DNA of 19,718 nt from Holophagales bacterium. GTDB taxonomy: Bacteria > Acidobacteriota > Holophagae > Holophagales > Holophagaceae. The position numbers and the translations under genes were made by a program. The stretch covers positions 1-19,718 of the forward strand of contig JAITCJ010000125.1 in NCBI GenBank assembly GCA_031283145.1. The letters run 5' to 3'. Positions 14,614-19,718 of this stretch are shown here, piece after piece; position 1 is the first letter of the stretch; each line of letters begins with the position of its first letter. The notes beneath the pieces are model-generated. The model worked only from the letters and a program-made list of their open reading frames with translations, did not search any database and was not told the DNA's origin.

Positions 14614-15915
14614 GTGTCACTTGACGACATCCGCAAATTAAACAGAGTTTCAGACAACAAACCATCATTATTGGTTGTTGAGGTACCATCGTCAAAATCA
14701 ATTTTAAACCGTATATTAACTCTGGCGTCACTAGCCAAAGGTAAAAGTACAATTCACAAATTTTATTCGCGGCGTCACGCTGAGGACGTTTACATAATGC
14801 GCGATGCCATGAGCGCCTTAAATATTAATTTAACTTCTCAGAACGATGATTTGCAAATCACAGGCGCAAATCCCCACAAACCATCACTCCCCATTCAAGT
14901 TGGTTCCGCCGGAACAGTCCTGCGTTTCTTGTTGCCGCTCGCCGCGCTGCACTGTACAAACCCCACAGAGTTCAGCGGTTCAAAAAGGCTGTTTGAGCGC
15001 CCATTAAAGCCCCTGCTGGACGCCTTGAACAGTCTTGGCGCGGTGTGGCAGCCCAAGCCAAATGGAGGCTTGCTCATCCCCCCGAAAATAGTCCCAAAAA
15101 TAATTGACCTGGAAATAGACCCCTCTCTGAGCAGCCAATTCATATCTGGCATGGCCATGGCAATATCCGGCCTGACAAACGGCGGAACATTGAGGTGGAC
15201 AAAACCCTCTGTGTCACAGAATTACTTATTACTGACCAATCTATGTATGAGGCGTTTTAAACGAGAAACGCGCCTGAATAAAAACTTCCTTGAAATACCA
15301 AGCGGCTCGCTGGAACCTATATCGCTCCATATTTCTGGAGATTGGAGCGCGGCGGCGGTCTTTTTTTGCGCCGCCGCAATATTGGAGAGGGAAATAGAAA
15401 TTTTCCCACTGGACCACCAGGACGGACAACCGGACGCGGCAATACTCTCAATCCTTGAAAGCGTCGGCTCAAATTGGCGTTTTGACGGAGATCGCTGTCA
15501 TTTTCAAGGCCGCTTAAATTCCGGCATAAAAGCGGATTTAATTAATTGCCCGGACCTGGCCCCGGTACTTGCTGCCACAGCCGCATTATCCCCCGGCATA
15601 TCAGAATTAAGCGGCTTAAATACGCTTCCTCACAAAGAGAGTAACCGTCTGCGGGGAGCAACAGAGCTTGTCAAATGGCTGGGAGGCAAGGCGGAAGAAC
15701 TGCCGGATTTTACCTTGAGGATACATCCCAAAAATTCCGCAAAGCCGCCTGTTTCAGACGAACCATTTGATCCAATGGACGACCACCGCATGGTTTTCGC
15801 GGCAGCCTTGGGAACTTTGCGAAACGGAGGCGCCATATCGAATCCAAACTGCGTATCCAAGTCTTTTCCAAATTTTTGGGAGGCATGGGACAGCTTTCAT
15901 ATCAAGTTGCAATAA
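14614..15915 (+). CDS. aroA: 3-phosphoshikimate 1-carboxyvinyltransferase (EPSP synthase)
   Basis: Joins shikimate-3-phosphate and phosphoenolpyruvate in the sixth step of the shikimate pathway. At 433 residues it has a normal length. Active-site segments are present: VPSSKSILNR (K28, S29, R33), GSAGTVLRF (97-105), the RP/PL...LGA element (about 125-143), SSQF (173-176) for shikimate-3-phosphate, CPDLAPVLAA with the catalytic Asp, LPHKESNRLR with the catalytic Lys-Glu-Arg, DPMDDHRMVFA, and KSFPNFWE near the end. The usual Asn of NAGT is Ser (S98), a variation I do not think abolishes function. The start is GTG with a weak AGG about 7 bases upstream, and it is the only start after an in-frame stop at 14575. 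Its stop lies inside a small hairpin. No other aro genes are nearby. Confidence 0.95.
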   Translation: MSLDDIRKLNRVSDNKPSLLVVEVPSSKSILNRILTLASLAKGKSTIHKFYSRRHAEDVYIMRDAMSALNINLTSQNDDLQITGANPHKPSLPIQVGSAGTVLRFLLPLAALHCTNPTEFSGSKRLFERPLKPLLDALNSLGAVWQPKPNGGLLIPPKIVPKIIDLEIDPSLSSQFISGMAMAISGLTNGGTLRWTKPSVSQNYLLLTNLCMRRFKRETRLNKNFLEIPSGSLEPISLHISGDWSAAAVFFCAAAILEREIEIFPLDHQDGQPDAAILSILESVGSNWRFDGDRCHFQGRLNSGIKADLINCPDLAPVLAATAALSPGISELSGLNTLPHKESNRLRGATELVKWLGGKAEELPDFTLRIHPKNSAKPPVSDEPFDPMDDHRMVFAAALGTLRNGGAISNPNCVSKSFPNFWEAWDSFHIKLQ

Positions 15916-15928
15916 AACGATTGCAACT
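15905..15928. repeat. 9-bp hairpin spanning the aroA stop codon
   Basis: AGTTGCAAT (15905-15913), 6-base loop, ATTGCAACT (15920-15928): perfect pairing. The TAA stop straddles the left arm and loop. The arm resembles the ACTTGCAAT core of the 20-bp hairpin at 2511, so it may be a short relative. Confidence 0.6.
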
Positions 15929-15942
15929 CAATATGAACAATA

Positions 15943-16020
15943 TATAGCCAGTCAACTACAAAAAGTCGAAATGCTATACGAATCGCCGTCCGCAAGCTTT
16001 TGAAAAGCTGGGGTTCAGGT
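15943..16020. repeat. Decayed TATAGC hairpin fused to a block shared with 2570-2595
   Basis: TATAGCCAGTCAACT (from 15943) pairs imperfectly with AGTCGAAATGCTATA (to 15978). Two bases later, 15981-16006 matches 2570-2595 at 24 of 26 positions (AATCGCCG(T/C)CCGCAAG...). The cluster fills the gap between the convergent aroA and riboflavin synthase genes and stops 3 bases short of the latter's stop codon. Confidence 0.75.
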
Positions 16021-16023
16021 TTG

Positions 16024-16662
16024 CTACCCGTCTCCCCACCCGTTTTTTATAAAATTCTCAAGTCTTTCATTCGTATTACCCAGAGACATAAAACGCGCCA
16101 CATATCTGCCAATAGGATCAGCTTCTATATTGACCGCCGCGCCGCAGCGGAGATCTTTTAGCGCGGTCGCGGCTGCCGTCTCAGGAATCAACGCGACAGA
16201 AAAAGATTGAGCATTTGCCTCAACCACAGTCAGGCTTATACCATCAACGGCCACACTGCCCTTAGGGGCAATCATCGCGGCAAGTTCCGCCGGCATGGCA
16301 AAGCGCCATAGTCCGTTTTTGTTTGCGCGATCAAGGAGTCTGCCGACAGAATCAATGTGGCCTGAAACCAAGTGGCCGTCTAAAGGATCGCCCACGCGCA
16401 GCGCTGGTTCAAGATTGAGCCTTGCCCCAACAGGCAGATTTCCGAGAGTGGTCTTTGAAAGTGTCTCCTCGGACAAATCGGCCTCAAAGCTCTTGGAATC
16501 CACGGACACAGCGGTGAGACAAACCCCCATAACCGCTACTGAAGCCCCATGTTCAGCCCTGGCCAGCAATTCCGGCACAGCCTCAACACAGAGCCTCGCC
16601 CCTCTGCCCTGCGGACGGCGCGAAGCAAGCGTTCCAATGTGTCGTATCAGGCCGGTAAACAT
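16024..16662 (-). CDS. ribE: Riboflavin synthase, alpha-type
   Basis: Dismutates two 6,7-dimethyl-8-ribityllumazine molecules to riboflavin. The 212-residue protein has the two-fold internal repeat of lumazine-binding domains: MFTGLI start, GVCLT (47-51, first barrel), GHLVSGHID (96-104), GISLT (141-145, second barrel), and the NIEADPIGRY closing motif (178-187). Catalytic and ligand residues (Cys48, His97/His102 region) are present. It follows folC by 10 bases in the parA-parB-folC operon, with a modest GGTGA ribosome binding site. The other riboflavin genes (ribA, ribB, ribD, ribH) are not in the window. The symbol follows Bacillus usage; E. coli calls it ribC. Confidence 0.96.
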   Translation of the reverse strand: MFTGLIRHIGTLASRRPQGRGARLCVEAVPELLARAEHGASVAVMGVCLTAVSVDSKSFEADLSEETLSKTTLGNLPVGARLNLEPALRVGDPLDGHLVSGHIDSVGRLLDRANKNGLWRFAMPAELAAMIAPKGSVAVDGISLTVVEANAQSFSVALIPETAAATALKDLRCGAAVNIEADPIGRYVARFMSLGNTNERLENFIKNGWGDG

Positions 16663-16672
16663 TTCACCAATT

Positions 16673-17890
16673 TTATAACTTCCTTAACAAGTGTCCCAGA
16701 AAATACAGCGAACCTGTAACAAGGCATATATCGGATGTATTTTTTTTAAGCAGCGACGCCAGGCCATTCATGGTGAGCATGGGCGGGTCCTCATAACCGG
16801 CGCTCAACCAGGCGTTCCGCATCGCTTCGGGCGCAGCGTAGCGTGATTCTTCTCCCTCAACAATGGTAACGCTCAATGGATTTGAGGCCGCGAGCGCCCT
16901 GGCCATGCCTGACAGGTCTTTGTCGCTCATGGCGCTGAAAAAGAGATGGAGTCTGACGCCACTCTTGACTATGTGATCCGCCAGAGCTTCAGCCCCATTT
17001 ACATTGTGCGCGCCGTCAAAGACGACATTGGATAAGCCCGGCACATTCCAAAGGCGTCCCGGCCACTTCGTATCCGACAGGCCGCGATAAACGCGGCCAG
17101 GGTCTAACTCCCACCCCAGGCCGCGCAGCGCGTCTATAGCTCTCAGCGCCGCAGCCAGATTGTGTACCTGGTGCGCGCCTGCCAAATTTATTTTATGACC
17201 GTTGACAATGCTGTGATCCCAAAAGACTTCGGCATCGGGGACGCTTGATGTCAGCATTAGAGGTTTGGATTCACAAAGAGGCTCCAGCCATTGCGGGTCC
17301 AGCGTGGGGCCAAGCACCAGCGGGCGGTCGTCTCTGGCGGTACAGAGCTTTTCAGCGGCTATGGCCTCAAGCGTATTGCCAAGATGAGCTGTGTGATCCA
17401 TAGCGACATTGGTCAAAATGGTGAGTATGGGGTCCAGAATATTAGTGCTGTCCCAGCGCCCGCCCATACCGACCTCGACCAGCGCCAGGTCAACGGACGC
17501 CTGTCTGAATGCCAGTAACGCCGCTGAAATCATTAATTCAAAATAGGTTGCCTTGATCTCAAGCGCAGCTTCCGCGTTCAGCGCTTGTTCCAGCATGGCT
17601 CCCAAATCGGATTCGCCTATGTGCCGTCCGTTTACCCAGATTCTCTCCGATGGACTCAACAGATGGGGCGATGTAGTCCAGCCAATACTCAAACCGGCTG
17701 ATTGCAGCGCGTGAGCCAAAAAAGCCCCTGTGGAACCCTTGCCGTTGGTTCCGGCGATCAGGACGGCGGGGTAAGAGTTTTCCGGGTGCCCCAGACAGGT
17801 CAGCAGTTCGCGTATATTGTCCAGACCCTTTTTAATACCCCAATGGCCGCGGGATTCAAGAGCCGAAAGAGCCTGAGAGCCGTAATACAC
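16673..17890 (-). CDS. folC: Folylpolyglutamate/dihydrofolate synthase
   Basis: A Mur-ligase-type enzyme that adds glutamate to (dihydro)pteroate or folates. At 405 residues it is slightly short for the family. The ATP-binding P-loop GTNGKGST is at 47-54, followed by TTSPHL (72-77), ERIWVNG, the DHTAHLGNTLEAIAAEK segment with the usual Lys that becomes carbamylated, AGAHQVHN, and FDGAHN in the C-terminal domain. The start is GTG 17890, 2 bases after the parB stop, with AAGAGA just upstream, so translation is probably coupled. It could be FolC proper or a mono-functional FPGS; the sequence does not decide. Confidence 0.95.
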   Translation of the reverse strand: MYYGSQALSALESRGHWGIKKGLDNIRELLTCLGHPENSYPAVLIAGTNGKGSTGAFLAHALQSAGLSIGWTTSPHLLSPSERIWVNGRHIGESDLGAMLEQALNAEAALEIKATYFELMISAALLAFRQASVDLALVEVGMGGRWDSTNILDPILTILTNVAMDHTAHLGNTLEAIAAEKLCTARDDRPLVLGPTLDPQWLEPLCESKPLMLTSSVPDAEVFWDHSIVNGHKINLAGAHQVHNLAAALRAIDALRGLGWELDPGRVYRGLSDTKWPGRLWNVPGLSNVVFDGAHNVNGAEALADHIVKSGVRLHLFFSAMSDKDLSGMARALAASNPLSVTIVEGEESRYAAPEAMRNAWLSAGYEDPPMLTMNGLASLLKKNTSDICLVTGSLYFLGHLLRKL

Positions 17891-17892
17891 AG

Positions 17893-18756
17893 CTATCTCT
17901 TATCAGGCCCCGATTTCAGGTTTTCAAACAGCCTGTCCAGCTCCGCCTCACTGGCAAAGTGGAATATCAGTGAACCGCCCTTGCCTTTGGGCTTTATTTC
18001 AACACGAGTCGCCCAGGATCGGGTAAGTTCCTCGGAAGCGGCGTTAATAAACAGCGCTTGCGGATGTCTCTTTTTGGTCTTGGGTTTTTGGGCGCGGGTC
18101 GTTTTATGTAAGCGTTCTTCCAGAGCGCGGACGCTCAACTGTTTTTCCATAACCTCGTGAGCTAATTGACGCTGTAATTGAGTCTCCTCCACACCCAGCA
18201 GCACCTTTGCGTGTCCGGCTGAAACCTTTTCCAGCGCCACTAAATCCTGCAAATCTGATGGCAAGCGCAGCAAGCGTAGAGTATTAGCGACTTGCGGGCG
18301 ACTCTTGCCGACGCGGTCGGCAACCTGCTCCTGTGTCAGGCGGAGATGCTCGCCCAGTTGGAAGTAGGCTTTAGCTTCTTCTATAGGGTTCAGCTCCTGC
18401 CGCTGAATATTTTCAACAAGCGCGAATTCAAGCAGACGGTCGTCGGGAATTTCCTTGACCACCACAGGCACTGTGGGAATACCAATCTTTTTGGCCGCCC
18501 TCCAGCGGCGCTCGCCGGCGATAATTTCAAATCTTTCACCAACCTTGCGGACGACTATGGGTTGAACCATTCCATGCTGTCTTAGACTGACTGCCAGGCT
18601 CTCAAGTTCAGCTTCATCAAACCTGGTCCTGGGCTGATGCCTGTTTGGAACCAGCAAACCAACCGGAATATCTTTGGGCGACGCGTCTTCCGCCGCGACT
18701 GTCTGGCTCATCAGAGACGTAAGCCCCCTGCCAAGGGCGGGGCGTTTGGTTGTCAT
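17893..18756 (-). CDS. parB: Chromosome-partitioning protein ParB (Spo0J)
   Basis: The DNA clamp that binds parS sites near the replication origin, spreads as a CTP-gated clamp and recruits ParA and SMC. I start it at ATG 18756, which overlaps the parA stop (ATGA), giving 287 residues; a start at 18795 would overlap parA by 43 bases without benefit. The N-terminus ALGRGLTSLM is the usual ParA-interaction motif. The CTP-binding boxes are GERRWRA (81-87) and ENIQR (115-119), both canonical. A helix-turn-helix lies at about 141-165 (LTQEQVADRVGKSRPQVAN). The C-terminus is a basic linker plus a dimerisation domain. A canonical parS is not present in this window. Confidence 0.96.
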   Translation of the reverse strand: MTTKRPALGRGLTSLMSQTVAAEDASPKDIPVGLLVPNRHQPRTRFDEAELESLAVSLRQHGMVQPIVVRKVGERFEIIAGERRWRAAKKIGIPTVPVVVKEIPDDRLLEFALVENIQRQELNPIEEAKAYFQLGEHLRLTQEQVADRVGKSRPQVANTLRLLRLPSDLQDLVALEKVSAGHAKVLLGVEETQLQRQLAHEVMEKQLSVRALEERLHKTTRAQKPKTKKRHPQALFINAASEELTRSWATRVEIKPKGKGGSLIFHFASEAELDRLFENLKSGPDKR

Positions 18757-19535
18757 GGATTGTCCTTGGAAAGAGTAAATTCCAAACCAAGCCATTCCCT
18801 GGTCAGGTTCAGGTACGCCTGAGCGCCTTTGGATTTCAGGTCATAGAAAGCGACGGGCTTCCCATGACTGGGAGCTTCCGCGAGACGTATGTTGCGCGGT
18901 ATAGACGTCTGAAAGACCTTGCCGGGGAAAGCCTGTCTGACCTCATTTGCGACAGCCGCGCCCAGATTGGTGCGCTCTTCGGCCATAGTCAGCAGGACGC
19001 CCCCAAGAACCAGATTCGGATTGGGACCGGCCTGAATACGCCGGATGGTTTCCGCGAGTTCGGCAAGGCCGTCCATAGCAAAAAATTCACAGGGCATGGG
19101 TACAATGACTTCATCGGAGGCGGTCAGGGCGCTAAGCGTAATCATCCCCAGAGCGGGGGGAGAATCTATCAAAATGTAATCGTAGTGGTCAATTACAGGT
19201 TGCAGCGCGTTGCGAAGTCCTTGCAGGTGGGACAGTTCAAAGAGTTCAAACTCCATCTGCGCCAAGTCTTTCCCTGCCGGAATAACTTGCAGCATTGGGA
19301 CTTCGGTGCTTAAAACCAAAGATTCTACAGGAACGCCCTTCATTAAGGCATAAGAACCGGCGCTGTGGTCAGGTTTACGGAAACCAAGGCCGGTTGTACT
19401 GTGTCCCTGCGGGTCAAAGTCAACCAAAAGAACCAGTTTTTCCAACATAGCCAGCGACGCGGCGATATTTATAGCTGACGTAGTCTTTCCTACACCCCCC
19501 TTTTGATTGGCCAGGGCCACTATCTTGGCTGACAT
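18753..19535 (-). CDS. parA: Chromosome-partitioning ATPase ParA (Soj)
   Basis: A deviant-Walker ATPase of 260 residues that binds nucleoid DNA as an ATP dimer and moves ParB-bound origins. Motifs: deviant Walker A KGGVGKTT (12-19) with the signature Lys12, Walker A' LLVDFDPQG (D39, D41), and Walker B YILIDSPPALG. The MSAKIVALANQKGG start is typical of chromosomal Soj proteins. Its stop overlaps the parB start. The upstream 183 bases hold inverted parS-like half-sites that could serve autoregulation. The ribosome binding site is weak (TTGAGAA). In many bacteria rsmG and mnmG lie just upstream, but I cannot see them here. Confidence 0.97.
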   Translation of the reverse strand: MSAKIVALANQKGGVGKTTSAINIAASLAMLEKLVLLVDFDPQGHSTTGLGFRKPDHSAGSYALMKGVPVESLVLSTEVPMLQVIPAGKDLAQMEFELFELSHLQGLRNALQPVIDHYDYILIDSPPALGMITLSALTASDEVIVPMPCEFFAMDGLAELAETIRRIQAGPNPNLVLGGVLLTMAEERTNLGAAVANEVRQAFPGKVFQTSIPRNIRLAEAPSHGKPVAFYDLKSKGAQAYLNLTREWLGLEFTLSKDNP

Positions 19536-19580
19536 GTCAGTTTCTCAATCCCAAGTGTACTAACGGCATTTGTAACAGAA

Positions 19581-19620
19581 CGCTCCAGCGTGGAACATAT
19601 AAATTTAGCACGTTCCACGG
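19581..19620. promoter_or_regulatory. Inverted parS-like half-sites upstream of parA
   Basis: CGTGGAAC (19589-19596) and GTTCCACG (19612-19619) are an exact 8-bp inverted repeat across 15 bases. GTGGAACA and GTTCCAC are the half-sites of the ParB site TGTTCCACGTGGAACA known from Pseudomonas. Here the halves face outward instead of meeting at the centre. The left one is preceded by CGCTCCAG, so CTCCAGCGTGGAAC is one inserted base away from a full site. It is a candidate ParB operator or decayed parS. Confidence 0.4.
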
Positions 19621-19718
19621 AATATGGCCAACTCAATTATCCGTTGTTTCAGCGAGCTGATCACGCTCCGCCAATCTCCGGCAGCCGTCTGTCTCAACAA
19701 TGTAACTGTCTGATACCA

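Noticed and set aside
14468..14752. 94-codon minus-strand open frame across the MITE-like element and the start of aroA
   Set aside because: It crosses the element boundary and the aroA N-terminus; the product has no transposase motif, so I do not treat it as a transposase remnant.
18757..18795. Longer parB start at 18795
   Set aside because: It would overlap parA by 43 bases and precede the conserved ALGRGL N-terminus; the ATG overlapping the parA stop is a standard coupled start.
19633..19718. Tail of an upstream minus-strand gene at the right edge
   Set aside because: Two minus-strand frames stay open from the edge for only about 27 and 37 codons and neither shows a known C-terminus, so a gene cannot be supported.

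Overview
This window looks like an ordinary chromosomal segment of a Gram-negative-type bacterium with roughly balanced base composition. It is not a plasmid, phage or island: almost every gene is a core housekeeping gene. I see no rRNA, tRNA, CRISPR array or transposase. I cannot place the lineage. The gene order (panD-rng-deaminase-ABC; parA-parB-folC-riboflavin synthase) and the numerous intergenic palindromes do not match a well-known model genome, so an uncultivated or poorly sampled phylum is possible, but that is a guess.

Layout. (1) 1-2509, plus strand: the C-terminal end of a sensor histidine kinase, translationally coupled to a receiver protein that ends in a decayed kinase-like module. 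(2) 2510-2691: a convergent gap filled with back-to-back hairpins. (3) 2692-3504, minus: a secreted NlpC/P60-like protein. (4) 3505-3875: a repeat-rich gap. (5) 3876-6536, plus: the DNA translocase FtsK. (6) 6537-6867: another palindrome-rich gap. (7) 6868-11434, minus: panD, rng, a dCMP-deaminase-like enzyme, an ABC exporter half-transporter and a 53-residue cysteine-rich protein. (8) 11559-14309, plus: a 916-residue HEAT-like protein with a C-terminal receiver domain whose phosphoacceptor Asp is replaced by Glu. (9) 14380-14576: a 197-bp MITE-like element with 26-bp terminal inverted repeats, directly upstream of aroA. (10) 14614-15915, plus: aroA. (11) 15916-16023: a convergent repeat cluster. 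(12) 16024-19535, minus: a tight parA-parB-folC-ribE operon. (13) 19536-19718: the upstream region of parA, with parS-like half-sites.

Together the genes cover chromosome segregation (FtsK, ParA, ParB), RNA processing (RNase G/E), cofactor and aromatic precursor supply (PanD, FolC, riboflavin synthase, AroA), nucleotide metabolism, signalling and the cell envelope. The chance that any one gene is new is low.

The most distinctive layer is non-coding. A family of palindromic modules built on TATAGCAGTTCAA/TTGAACTGCTATA occurs in every large gap and mostly sits at gene 3' ends. In two genes (the NlpC-like gene and ftsK) the stop codon TAG is itself part of the repeat terminus TATAGCA. The modules recombine: a 26-bp block is shared at 24 of 26 positions between the gaps at 2.57 kb and 15.98 kb, each time in a different modular setting. 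The longest element carries a candidate outward-facing promoter in each terminal repeat, and one of these would drive aroA.
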